Assembly: GCF_003007685.1 (NCBI RefSeq)
Contig: NZ_PXNN01000017.1
Location: 186,001-250,000, forward strand
Source of the DNA: Marinobacter halophilus
GTDB taxonomy: Bacteria > Pseudomonadota > Gammaproteobacteria > Pseudomonadales > Oleiphilaceae
Length of the DNA stretch: 64,000 bases
Direction: 5' to 3'
Part shown: positions 43,251 through 51,911 of the stretch, piece by piece
How the letters are laid out: the number at the start of each line of letters is the position of its first letter
Numbering within the stretch: the first letter of the stretch is position 1
Notes under the pieces: generated by a model
Database searches by the model: none
The model's input: only the letters and a program-made list of their open reading frames with translations
Told to the model about the DNA's origin: nothing
Made by a program: the position numbers and the translations under genes

Positions 43251-44483
43251 TTAAAGCGCTAACGGCCCGGAACTGCTGCGACTGGCCTCAAACCGATCCA
43301 GCGCAGCCGCCATTCGCTGCCGGCCCATTTGGATAAGCTCGGGCGCCTTGTGGTAATCGTAACTGCGGGACGCGTTTTTAGGGATATTTACCAGCAGGTC
43401 GGGCGGATAACCGGCAATCTTGTACTGCACCAGCGCGCTCTGCATGGTTTCAATGGTCAGGTTCATCACATCGAACTTGCCAATACCCAGCTTGTCCCAG
43501 TCGATGGTTTCGTGATCGTCTTTTTTGCTGGCCCGGCTTTCTTGTTCAACTCTGACCGCCTCATCCCGCTTGGCCTTCTTTTCTTTTTCCTGGGCCTTCT
43601 TGGTCATTTCCCGGTTGATTTTTTCTTCCGGAGACTCGTTGCTATCTATCTTACGCGACGTCAACGACTTCAGCGTATCCCAGTCAAACCAGCGAGAAGC
43701 CTTATCGCGAATAGCGTCTACCCACTCATCCATATCACTGGCAACGACATCATCCGGGGCAAATGCCGCGTCCGGAATGCGCCGTCGCTGCTCATCCTCA
43801 CCGCTGAGGTTGACCGCCACAACCAGATCGGCATGCGCCGAAATGGTGGGAATAATAGGCAGCGGGTTGAGCAATGCGCCGTCGACCAGCACCCGACCAT
43901 CCAGCACCAATGGCGTAACCACACTGGGAATGGCAATGGATGCGCGGATCGCGCGATCAAGAGGGCCCTCCTGAAACCAGATTTCCTTGTGTGCCAGCAA
44001 ATCGGTAGCAACGGCCGTATAGGCGATCGGCAAATCCTCAATACGAGTGTCGCCAAGAATTTCCCGAACAATCGAAAACACCTTCTCACCACGAATGGCA
44101 CCGACCGAGGTAAAGGTCACATCGAGCAACTTGAGCACATCAAACTGACCCAGGCCGGTGACCCAGTCTTTGTAGTCCTGCATTTTGCCGGCCGCAAACA
44201 TACCGCCGATCAGCGCCCCCATGGAGCACCCGGAAATCGCTATAATGTTGTAACCACGCTCCTGCAACACCTCAATGGCACCGATATGGGCATAGCCCCG
44301 TGCACCGCCACTGCCCAGCGTCAGGGCAACAGTTTTGCCCTTTCCGGTTTGTGCCATGTTCTTTTCGATACTCTGATGAGCACTGGCCGGCGATATTTGC
44401 GAACTCTGAACAACGGCACTGGCGCCATCGCTGGGAGGGTTCAGTTCGGTTCCGTCGCCCTGCGGCTTATCGTTACCCGCCAT
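43251..44483 (-). CDS. Patatin-like phospholipase, RssA-like
   Basis: A 410-residue serine acyl hydrolase. The oxyanion loop is GSGGARGYAHIGA, the nucleophile is Ser87 in GCSMGA, and the dyad aspartate is Asp201 in VDGALLNPLP; all are intact. About 55 residues precede the catalytic domain. After it, a highly charged Lys/Glu-rich segment at about 290-345 is longer than in E. coli RssA, which is near 300 residues. The substrate is unknown; phospholipase activity is inferred from the family. It lies five bases after the DUF4892 gene. Confidence 0.88.
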   Translation of the reverse strand: MAGNDKPQGDGTELNPPSDGASAVVQSSQISPASAHQSIEKNMAQTGKGKTVALTLGSGGARGYAHIGAIEVLQERGYNIIAISGCSMGALIGGMFAAGKMQDYKDWVTGLGQFDVLKLLDVTFTSVGAIRGEKVFSIVREILGDTRIEDLPIAYTAVATDLLAHKEIWFQEGPLDRAIRASIAIPSVVTPLVLDGRVLVDGALLNPLPIIPTISAHADLVVAVNLSGEDEQRRRIPDAAFAPDDVVASDMDEWVDAIRDKASRWFDWDTLKSLTSRKIDSNESPEEKINREMTKKAQEKEKKAKRDEAVRVEQESRASKKDDHETIDWDKLGIGKFDVMNLTIETMQSALVQYKIAGYPPDLLVNIPKNASRSYDYHKAPELIQMGRQRMAAALDRFEASRSSSGPLAL

Positions 44484-44488
44484 AGCAC

Positions 44489-45400
44489 CTACCTCTTGAT
44501 TACCAGTACTTCAATGCGATCGCCCCGGCGGTTCGGGCCTGTCACCTGAACACCAGGCCCGATGGCCAGGGTGCGAATCTGACTGCGGGAAATCCCGGAC
44601 TTGCTCAACACCTCCGTTAGCGAATCTGCAGCCTTGACTGCCCGGTCAATGGCCGCATCCAGACTTTCATCAGTGCCCAACACAGAGAAAGCCGCCAACA
44701 CCACTTCCGAGCCTTCCTCGGAAGCCCAGTCGACCAGACCACGGCGGTCAGCAGTAGACAGGTCAAAACGAAAGGTCACACCGCCCTGCCAGGGCACCAC
44801 AACGGGGCCCAGCACCCGCGCTGCCACCAACTGAAAGCCCGGAATGTCTGCACCCACTTCGACTTCCAGATGCTCGACCCATACATACTCCCGCATGTTG
44901 CCGCGCGTCACCGTGTAAACCAGCGTCAGCCAGCGCCGACCCTCATCATCTGCCGTGGCACCCACGAAATAGTCCTGTGAGGTATCCCGGCCTAGTAATC
45001 CGGATTGCTGCAGAATCTGATTAGCCCAGACGTTACTGCGGCCACACGACATCCCCGAACACTCAAACAACAGCTGTCCGCCTCTTGCCTGCAACTCCCG
45101 GCGGTAATGTTCACGCGCCGCCTCACGACTGGCATCACGATTGATTTCGAACAGCTGCCCCTGTCCCGAAACCGGCAGCCGAGCCATGGTTTCCGAGCGG
45201 ATTTCACCGCGTATTTCCCGGACCGGGCTGAACAGCACCAAATGCCCGGACGACCGGACGGATTCCGTCGACTGAAGTCTGGATTGAGGAAATGCACTGA
45301 GCGGCTCCGCCAACTCGGACGCCATCGACAGTGGCGCAACGGCAAACAGTGCCAGCGCGGTCAGAAACCTTAAATTAATAAAAAGCACACGATCAATCAT
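44489..45400 (-). CDS. DUF4892 family exported protein
   Basis: Exported protein of 303 residues with a signal peptide ending near SMA (residue 27). The central LLFECSGMSCGRSNVWANQI contains two cysteines that could form a disulfide and matches the DUF4892 signature seen in Pseudomonas. The final 80 residues, ending RGDRIEVLVIKR, resemble an OmpA-like peptidoglycan-binding tail in pattern, weakly. The function is unknown. It overlaps the upstream alpha/beta hydrolase gene by eight bases and is five bases from the patatin gene, so they are co-expressed. Confidence 0.75.
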   Translation of the reverse strand: MIDRVLFINLRFLTALALFAVAPLSMASELAEPLSAFPQSRLQSTESVRSSGHLVLFSPVREIRGEIRSETMARLPVSGQGQLFEINRDASREAAREHYRRELQARGGQLLFECSGMSCGRSNVWANQILQQSGLLGRDTSQDYFVGATADDEGRRWLTLVYTVTRGNMREYVWVEHLEVEVGADIPGFQLVAARVLGPVVVPWQGGVTFRFDLSTADRRGLVDWASEEGSEVVLAAFSVLGTDESLDAAIDRAVKAADSLTEVLSKSGISRSQIRTLAIGPGVQVTGPNRRGDRIEVLVIKR

Positions 45401-46313
45401 TGAACAGAAACCTTTTTATGGCTTTGGCTATCGGCGCAGTATCGCCGTCGAGATGACAATGGTGCCCACCGGGCACGTCCACCGTAGTGAGACCCGGAAT
45501 CAGCTCAGCCCGTGTATCCAGGCCCTTATGGTTGGCCAGCAACCCCTGCGCAGCCCTCACAAACAAGGTGGGGGTTTGAATGGCCTCAAGAGAAGCCTGC
45601 ACCTGCTCTTCCGTCATCATCAGCGACGTCGGGTGCCTGAGCCGGGCATCTGTCCGCCAGACAAAACCAGCACCGGCACTGCGCATGTTTCTGGGCACCA
45701 ACAAACCGGCCGCCTCTGAACTCAGGGGGCTAAGCCCACCCTCACGGATCTTCGCCGCGGCATCAACGTCGGGATAGACCGCCGCAGGTGCCGATCCGTT
45801 CCTTTTTTTCTGTAATGCCCGTCGAAGTTGCGGAATGGTTTCTTTCGCTGACCGGCTAAGGGCTCCCAGGCTGTCGATCATCACCAGACGACGTACCCGT
45901 TCGGGAAACGCTGCCGCATACAGGGCACATACGATGCCACCGAGGGAATGACCCACCAGGTCCAGCGGGAAACGCTCACTTTCGGGAAAATGGTGGTCGA
46001 TCAGCTCACTGAGATCCGCCACATAGTCCATCAGCCAATACCCGTAACCGGAAGGGCGATGCCCGGAATGGCCATGACCGGCCATATCAATCGCGTATAC
46101 GCCAGCATGTTGTGCCAGTTCCGGTGCCAGTTTTGTGAAGCTCATGGCGTTATCAAGCCAGCCATGGATCATCAGAACCGGGGGGCGGACTTCATTTTCT
46201 ACAGGGGTATGCCAGCTCAAGCCAGCCAGTGTGATGTGTTCGAGGGGCCAATGCGCTTCCCGGCAGCCGGCCGGAATATCGTGCCCACTACCGGGTAACA
46301 CAGTGTCAGTCAT
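45393..46313 (-). CDS. Alpha/beta hydrolase
   Basis: A 306-residue cytoplasmic hydrolase without a signal peptide. The oxyanion region is MIHGWLDNAMSF, the nucleophile elbow is VGHSLGG, and a likely catalytic His is in PGGHHCHLDGD near the C-terminus. The substrate cannot be read from sequence; esterase or lipase-like activity is the family default. It lies 12 bases after pilZ and overlaps the DUF4892 gene. Confidence 0.87.
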   Translation of the reverse strand: MTDTVLPGSGHDIPAGCREAHWPLEHITLAGLSWHTPVENEVRPPVLMIHGWLDNAMSFTKLAPELAQHAGVYAIDMAGHGHSGHRPSGYGYWLMDYVADLSELIDHHFPESERFPLDLVGHSLGGIVCALYAAAFPERVRRLVMIDSLGALSRSAKETIPQLRRALQKKRNGSAPAAVYPDVDAAAKIREGGLSPLSSEAAGLLVPRNMRSAGAGFVWRTDARLRHPTSLMMTEEQVQASLEAIQTPTLFVRAAQGLLANHKGLDTRAELIPGLTTVDVPGGHHCHLDGDTAPIAKAIKRFLFND

Positions 46314-46325
46314 GCAAGTCAGATC

Positions 46326-46676
46326 CTACATGGTGTGAGTGGGGCGATCAGAGCTCAGGGAACCAGCCAGATAAGACTCAATTTTGGTGCGGGCGTTTTC
46401 ATCATCGCCGTTGAATTGAACCCCGATGCCTGCCGCCCGGTTTCCCTGGGCACCTTTCGGAGTGATCCAGACCACTTTGCCGGCCACCGGTATCTTTTCC
46501 GGCTCATCCATCAGGTTGAGCAACAAAAACACCTCATCGCCAAGCTGGTACTGCTTTTGAGTGGGAATAAACATACCACCCTGCCGAATGTACGGCATGT
46601 AGGCAGCATAGAGCACCGCTTTGTCTTTGATGGTCAGGGTTAGAATGCCGCTGCGCGCGCCGAATCCGGGGCCCAT
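46326..46676 (-). CDS. pilZ: Type IV pilus assembly protein PilZ
   Basis: Needed for type IV pilus biogenesis in Pseudomonas and Xanthomonas, where it partners with PilB/FimX. The 116-residue sequence LTIKDKAVLYAAYMPYI, PVAGKVVWITPKGAQGNRAA and the C-terminal PTHTM closely match P. aeruginosa PilZ. The arginine motif for c-di-GMP is absent, as in other true PilZ proteins. I chose ATG at 46676, with AAGG eight bases upstream, over the GTG nine bases earlier. It follows holB by 106 bases, the conserved holB-pilZ order. Confidence 0.93.
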   Translation of the reverse strand: MGPGFGARSGILTLTIKDKAVLYAAYMPYIRQGGMFIPTQKQYQLGDEVFLLLNLMDEPEKIPVAGKVVWITPKGAQGNRAAGIGVQFNGDDENARTKIESYLAGSLSSDRPTHTM

Positions 46677-46782
46677 ATCACACACCTTTTACGCTAAGAG
46701 TTCTTGTGTCGTTAACGAATGCCGCGATGTTTCAGGAATGTCCTGACATTTCACAATCATAGCAGCTGAATTTGAAGAAAGC

Positions 46783-47814
46783 TCAGCTTGCGTGCCGCTT
46801 CCGGGGCATCAAATCACGCCAGGCAATCAAAAGCTGGCTGGCCTCCAGTTCGGGGCTGGCGTTGTAGACCGAGGCACTTCGGCTTTCTTTTACCCGCTCC
46901 AGCAATTCGTGGGCCCGCCACGGAGGATTGGTCCGGGCAAGATACCCGAGCATGTCGGCCGCATCCGGATCCGAAGCCTCGCCACCGGCACTGACTCGCG
47001 CCAGGTCGGCAGCCCAACTCTCAAACAACCAGAGCGTATCTTCCAGGCCCAACGCCTTGAACGCTTTGGCAGCCTCGCCTACCGGGATCTGCCCCTTCAT
47101 AAACTGTCGAAAGGCATCAAACGCGCTATTACGCTGCGCCAGAAAATCACCCAACGCGTAATCCAGTGCCAGTCTTGGTGCATTACCGGCAAGCATCAGA
47201 CTTTTCACCAGCACATCCGTGCCCGGCTGGCTGCCCTCTTCCAGCTCCGACACCCGGGTCGCCAGCCATTGCTCGGCCTGTTCCGCCGAGGGCAAAGCAA
47301 TGGTCAATGCCTGGCACCGTGAGCGAATGGTCGGCAACACTGGGCGCCCGCTCTCCTGCAGCAACAATAAGGTAACATCCGCCAGCGGCTCTTCGAGGGT
47401 TTTCAACAAAGCATTGGCGGCATTGATATTGAGCTGGTCGGCCCGATCAACAATGATCACTTTATGATGGGCAACCTGAGGCGAGGCAACCGCAAACGAC
47501 GACAGCGCACGAATCTGATCCACCTTGACCATCCGCGATTTTACCGGTGCATACACTCTCAAATCCGGATGACTATCGGCGGCCACCAACTCGCACTGCT
47601 TGCAGTGGCCACAGGCAACCCTGACCCCGGTCTCGCGATGAACTGGCGATGCACAAAGCAGTAGCCCGGCCACCGCCTGAGCCCAGTCACGCTTACCGAC
47701 ACCGCGTTCACCAACAATCAATAACGCATGGGGCAAACGATCCTGAGCCAGACGCTGTTGTACAGCGGACCAGGCGCCGGCCAACCAGGGCATTTGTTGT
47801 GCGATATCAGTCAT
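46783..47814 (-). CDS. holB: DNA polymerase III subunit delta'
   Basis: Clamp-loader stator subunit. The P-loop-like GERGVGKRDWAQAVAG and the zinc finger CGHCKQCELVAADSHPDL are present, with the conserved SRCQAL sensor region. The ATG at 47814 (MTDIAQQMPWL) overlaps the tgpA stop by eight bases and gives 343 residues. An earlier in-frame start inside tgpA adds 13 residues without family support. The tmk gene that usually precedes holB is absent here. Confidence 0.93.
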   Translation of the reverse strand: MTDIAQQMPWLAGAWSAVQQRLAQDRLPHALLIVGERGVGKRDWAQAVAGLLLCASPVHRETGVRVACGHCKQCELVAADSHPDLRVYAPVKSRMVKVDQIRALSSFAVASPQVAHHKVIIVDRADQLNINAANALLKTLEEPLADVTLLLLQESGRPVLPTIRSRCQALTIALPSAEQAEQWLATRVSELEEGSQPGTDVLVKSLMLAGNAPRLALDYALGDFLAQRNSAFDAFRQFMKGQIPVGEAAKAFKALGLEDTLWLFESWAADLARVSAGGEASDPDAADMLGYLARTNPPWRAHELLERVKESRSASVYNASPELEASQLLIAWRDLMPRKRHAS

Positions 47815-49903
47815 GTTGTGGTGTCCGTGGAGCGGATTCAGTTTCATGGCCACGCCGCAACTGGCGCTTCATCGTCTTCAGTAGTCTCCTGAGCCGCTGA
47901 GCATCTTCATCAGCCTGAGTTGCGGTTGGTGCACTATAGTAATGGCTGTTCACCGTGCGGGCAAAAATACGCACAGTTTCGGAGATGGCCGGCCGTGCCC
48001 GCGCCATGCGCTCCGCCAGGGCTCCAGGGGTTTCGCCGTTGCGCACAGGCACACCGACCTGCTCACACAATCGGTGCCAGGCCCCCACCACCTGCCGGAA
48101 GCCATCCTGACGAGTTCCCCTGCGCATTGAAAGGGCTGAAACCAGGCCAGCCACCAGCAAGGCAAAACCGACCAGCCCGGCTGTGATATAGCCTAACTCC
48201 CGCAAACCGATGCCGCCGGGCAACCGGGACATCAGATCCATCTGACTCTGCCCCTGATAACCCACTACCCAGCGCTGCCAGTGATAATTGATCCGGTCCA
48301 TCTGCAGCGAGGCCCATTGCAGCATCGCAAAATCGCCATACCTTTGGGGCGACGTCAGGTTGTTTTCCAGGAACGACCCTTCCTCCTCCATTGCCTCCCG
48401 CAGCCCGAATTCAATCCGGCTAGGGGCAATGGCGGCGGTGGGATCTACCCGCACCCAACCCCGGCCATCCAGCCAGACCTCAACCCAGGCGTGGGCATCA
48501 TATTGGCGTACGATCAGATAGTCATCGCCGGCACCGGCATCGCCACCCTGATAGCCAATCACCACCCGGGACGGAATTCCGGCCGCCCGAAACACAAAGG
48601 TCGCAGCGCCGGCGTAGTGAGCACAGAATCCTCGCTTTTCATCAAACAGCAAGGCATCAATACCATCCCGGGGCATCACCGGTGGCCGAAGCGTGTAGTA
48701 GTACTCCTGCTCCCGGAAGCGGGTCATCAGAGCATTAACCAGCTGAACGGGAGCGTGAGCCCCAGCCAGCTCACTGGCCAGTGCCCGCGCTTGGGGATTG
48801 GCTTCGCCAGGCAATTGCAGATAGCGCTGGCGCATCGCCGGCGACAGTTCCTGACGGGCCTGAACCGGCCCGGGCTCTAACGCCAGGCGGTAGCGCACCG
48901 CGCTGTCGGCTGGCCGCCGAAAGCGGAACAGGTCTTCACCGGCATCAAAGACGTTGTCAGAGGCCGCGACGGAATTTTCCAGAGAAAACGCCCAGCGCTG
49001 ATCTGTGGGCTCCATCAACACATCGTATTGATTGCTGGCTAAAGGCCCAACGCCACCGTCTACGGCAACCCGTCCGGGCCGCTGAAAAGGTTCGGCATCC
49101 CGCTGACGCCAGGTTTCTCCATCCAGATAGTCGAGGATCAAGCCTCGCCAGTAGCGGTCACGATACTCTGGTGCCGGGCCGCCAAAGGTCACCCGAAAGG
49201 CGCGCTCACTGCTCTGGGCAAGATTCGAGATATCGCCCGGGCGCATGCTGTCGGAAATACCACTGCGGGCCTCCCCCGAGACCAGGGGCACACTCCATAA
49301 CGGTGCCATGCGTGGAAAGAACATGAACAGCAGTAGCACCACTGGCAAAGTCTTCACCAGTAGTAACCCGAGTCGTTTCCAACCCGACTTCAGGGAGCCT
49401 GGGAGATCCGGCGCATTCAGAATTTGCAAGCCGATCAACAGGCAACCGATAGCTCCGAAGGTTAGCAATGCCCAGAATATATCCTGCTTGAACAGGAAGT
49501 TGACAGCAGACAGGTACACCAGAATAAAAAATAACACATAGAAATCCCGGGCCGAGCGGGTTTCCAGCCATTTGAGACCAACCGCCAGCACAAAGAATGA
49601 AGCCGCGGTATCCACGGTGAACCGGCCTTCAACCGTGCCTATATAAACCCCGGTCAGCACCAGCATAATACCGGTTCGCAGCCAGCGGCCCGGCAGGCGC
49701 ACTCGTCCGGTCTGAGCCAGCCAGCGCCAGCCCGCCAGCACCACACAGGCCGCGATCAGCCACCAGGGCAGCCGGTTCCACTGCGGCAACAGTAACAGCC
49801 CAAAACTACCGATCAACCAGAGCAAGGCTGCACCAGGAATCGAATCGGTCGAGGCAGCACCGGCTGGGGTCCGGCCTCTGAAAATGCCCGCCATTCGGCT
49901 CAC
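47807..49903 (-). CDS. tgpA: Transglutaminase-like membrane protein TgpA (DUF3488)
   Basis: A 698-residue inner-membrane protein, essential in P. aeruginosa, with a periplasmic transglutaminase-like domain. The N-terminal third has about six membrane helices; another lies near residues 560-585. The papain-like triad is complete: Cys in RGFCAHYAGA near 426, His in YDAHAWVEVW near 469 and Asp in RVDPTAA near 486. The paired DUF58 gene lies upstream with a four-base overlap. The usual MoxR ATPase partner is not next to it. Confidence 0.93.
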   Translation of the reverse strand: MSRMAGIFRGRTPAGAASTDSIPGAALLWLIGSFGLLLLPQWNRLPWWLIAACVVLAGWRWLAQTGRVRLPGRWLRTGIMLVLTGVYIGTVEGRFTVDTAASFFVLAVGLKWLETRSARDFYVLFFILVYLSAVNFLFKQDIFWALLTFGAIGCLLIGLQILNAPDLPGSLKSGWKRLGLLLVKTLPVVLLLFMFFPRMAPLWSVPLVSGEARSGISDSMRPGDISNLAQSSERAFRVTFGGPAPEYRDRYWRGLILDYLDGETWRQRDAEPFQRPGRVAVDGGVGPLASNQYDVLMEPTDQRWAFSLENSVAASDNVFDAGEDLFRFRRPADSAVRYRLALEPGPVQARQELSPAMRQRYLQLPGEANPQARALASELAGAHAPVQLVNALMTRFREQEYYYTLRPPVMPRDGIDALLFDEKRGFCAHYAGAATFVFRAAGIPSRVVIGYQGGDAGAGDDYLIVRQYDAHAWVEVWLDGRGWVRVDPTAAIAPSRIEFGLREAMEEEGSFLENNLTSPQRYGDFAMLQWASLQMDRINYHWQRWVVGYQGQSQMDLMSRLPGGIGLRELGYITAGLVGFALLVAGLVSALSMRRGTRQDGFRQVVGAWHRLCEQVGVPVRNGETPGALAERMARARPAISETVRIFARTVNSHYYSAPTATQADEDAQRLRRLLKTMKRQLRRGHETESAPRTPQHD

Positions 49904-50931
49904 GCTGAACCTCCCGCAGGGGCGCCATCAACGGCCTTACGGGTGCCAAAGGCCAACGCATCCTGCTCTCTTGGCGGTTTCTCACCCCAGACTGCCAGCG
50001 CCCTGAGACAACGTTCGCCGTGAACCGGCCCGGTGTCTGGCTCGATGACTTCACCCGGCAGATTCAAGCCGAAACGGACACCTTGCTGAACACGATCTGC
50101 AATCAGCCAGGCCAGATAGCTGAGCCGGAGTTCGGTATCCGCACCCGGGAAGGCGCTGAAATCCAGCCAGTGAGGACTGCCCTGCTCACCTTCCCAATCA
50201 GCCACCACCATCTGGCCGGAGCGAGCAAACCGCTTCCACATTACCCGCTGACTCATATCACCCTCACGCCACGGCCGCAGATCCGCATTATCCTGACCCA
50301 TCACCTTAGCCTCAGATTTGGCCTCACTGCCGTCATCGACCTGGCTGAGCACGTCCGGTGCTGGCACGGGCCGAGGGTAAGCAATTCCAGCCGAGACCGG
50401 ACGCAACCAGGACCACGCCTTGAGCAAACCAAACGGAAAACGGGTTTCAATCCGGATCCGGTCCGGGCGAAGATAGCCTCGATGGGCAGAAGGCACCGGC
50501 AATACCACATCCAGAGATTGCCCGGATGGCACGTGCACGCCCTCAAGTCTGGAGTCTTCCACGGACAGGATCATCGCCAGACCAGCATCCTTACCGGCAC
50601 TGACCCGCAAACTGAAAGGCACATCATCTCCGGCCTCACTTTCACCAGCCCGCACCAATGACAAGGTAAGGCCAGACAGGTTGCGGTGGGTCTGGTGCAT
50701 GGCACCCACAAACAAAGCGCCGAGAGCAAACGTGAGCAGATAAATGAGACTGTTCTGGTAGTTAATCCCAGTAATCAGCATGATCAACAACAGCACGCCG
50801 AACACCACTCCCGCCCCGGTGGGCAAAATAAAGATGTTCTTCTGACTGAACGCCTGCATGTCCGCTCTTGGAATACGGCGACCAATCCAGCGGTGCCAAC
50901 GACGTTTTACAATTTTCTTGATCATGCCCAT
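49900..50931 (-). CDS. DUF58 domain-containing membrane protein
   Basis: A 343-residue protein with two N-terminal helices (GVVFGVLLLIMLITGIN and SLIYLLTFALGALFVGA) and a DUF58 domain including DLRPWREGDMSQRVMWKRFA. DUF58 proteins commonly associate with MoxR ATPases and transglutaminase-like proteins. It overlaps tgpA by four bases, so they form one unit. It is the first gene of the long minus-strand run down to 39959. A MoxR gene would normally lie upstream, but a divergent unknown gene is there instead. Confidence 0.88.
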   Translation of the reverse strand: MGMIKKIVKRRWHRWIGRRIPRADMQAFSQKNIFILPTGAGVVFGVLLLIMLITGINYQNSLIYLLTFALGALFVGAMHQTHRNLSGLTLSLVRAGESEAGDDVPFSLRVSAGKDAGLAMILSVEDSRLEGVHVPSGQSLDVVLPVPSAHRGYLRPDRIRIETRFPFGLLKAWSWLRPVSAGIAYPRPVPAPDVLSQVDDGSEAKSEAKVMGQDNADLRPWREGDMSQRVMWKRFARSGQMVVADWEGEQGSPHWLDFSAFPGADTELRLSYLAWLIADRVQQGVRFGLNLPGEVIEPDTGPVHGERCLRALAVWGEKPPREQDALAFGTRKAVDGAPAGGSA

Positions 50932-51053
50932 CAGGCCAACTTTCCCCTGAAAAGTTCATCGGTTACCGAAACGCATCAAAACACACTCTTCGGTTGCCCA
51001 TAAAGCTTTACTGCCGAACGGCGGATTCTGATCACAGACCCGGCACTTTCCGG

Positions 51054-51082
51054 TTGAAAAACTGTCTGACAAACCGAATACT
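51054..51082 (+). promoter_or_regulatory. Candidate promoter for the 51163 gene
   Basis: TTGAAA at 51054-51059 and AATACT at 51077-51082 are separated by 17 bases, in the 231-base gap divergent from the DUF58 gene. Pattern match only. Confidence 0.3.
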
Positions 51083-51162
51083 GCTAACAGGAAGCGTACC
51101 GTCTGATTTTTGCAGTTTCAGCCGCGCGTCTGAACCGAACCGGTAGCGCAAGAGGCTTTACC

Positions 51163-51777
51163 ATGACACGCCCTACATTGCTTGCAACAGCCATCGCCGT
51201 CATCCTTTCTGGCCCGGTCACTGCCGGTGTGCAGACCATGACATCGGATGAGATGGTCGATACCTACGTCCAGGATTCGGCGGTTATCGTGGTACCCAGA
51301 GACCAGCAGAAATCCGAAGCCGACCGCCAGCGCATCTTACGGGCACTGACCATATCGCCCGGTGAGCCGGTACTGAGCGAAGCCGAGGAAGAAGCCTACC
51401 GTGAGGCCTTGCAGCGCTATTCGGACGAAGGTAAATCCGAAGCCCTGGCCAACGCCGAGGACGAATTCCTGCGCCGGGCCCTGCTGCTACCCACAGACGA
51501 ACTCGCCCGCGCGCAACCGCCGGCAGACTTTACCCCCAGGCTTCCCCAGCTGATTTTCGGCCAGCAACCGCAAATACCGGATGAGCCGTTCACCCAGACC
51601 TTCCTGAACGATCAGCTTGGCATCGGTTTTGACGGCCAGAACCTGAACTTTACCATCGGCAATCCGCCCGGCATTGACCGCATCAACATTCCACAGGCCA
51701 TCAACGAAGGCCCGATCAGCCTGACCCCAAGACCCGGCGGCGGTTTTGACCTGTCCATTCAGGTGCCTGACCGATAA
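51163..51777 (+). CDS. Exported protein of unknown function
   Basis: I do not recognise this 204-residue protein. It has a signal peptide with probable cleavage after VTA near residue 21. The mature half is acidic and helical to about residue 100, with a Glu/Ala-rich stretch. The C-terminal part is rich in Pro, Gly and Asn (FGQQPQIPDEPF, IGNPPGIDRINIP) and probably extended or beta. No cysteine is present. An AGAGG lies seven bases before the ATG. A strong terminator follows, so it is a single-gene transcript, convergent with the DUF6160 gene. Confidence 0.75.
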   Translation: MTRPTLLATAIAVILSGPVTAGVQTMTSDEMVDTYVQDSAVIVVPRDQQKSEADRQRILRALTISPGEPVLSEAEEEAYREALQRYSDEGKSEALANAEDEFLRRALLLPTDELARAQPPADFTPRLPQLIFGQQPQIPDEPFTQTFLNDQLGIGFDGQNLNFTIGNPPGIDRINIPQAINEGPISLTPRPGGGFDLSIQVPDR

Positions 51778-51800
51778 ACCACGCCTCTTTTATTAACGCA

Positions 51801-51831
51801 AAACGGCGACTTTGAAAGGTCGCCGTTTTTT
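51801..51831 (+). terminator. Terminator of the 51163 gene
   Basis: AAACGGCGAC (51801-51810) and GTCGCCGTTT (51819-51828) form a perfect ten-base stem with an eight-base loop, followed by further T residues. Confidence 0.9.
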
Positions 51832-51857
51832 GTCTGGTTTGGTAATTTCTGACCCAT

Positions 51858-51883
51858 AAAAAAACGCCCCGCAGTGCGGGGCG
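51858..51883 (-). terminator. Terminator of the DUF6160 gene
   Basis: On the minus strand CGCCCCGC-ACT-GCGGGGCG (plus-strand 51865-51883) is followed by seven T residues (51858-51864). It starts 28 bases after the DUF6160 stop. Confidence 0.9.
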
Positions 51884-51911
51884 CCTCTCCAACTTGGGTG
51901 TTCAGGTCAGG

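Noticed and set aside
43329..44549. 406-codon open frame opposite the patatin gene
   Set aside because: The minus-strand patatin has intact catalytic motifs; the plus-strand translation is rich in basic residues with no domain.
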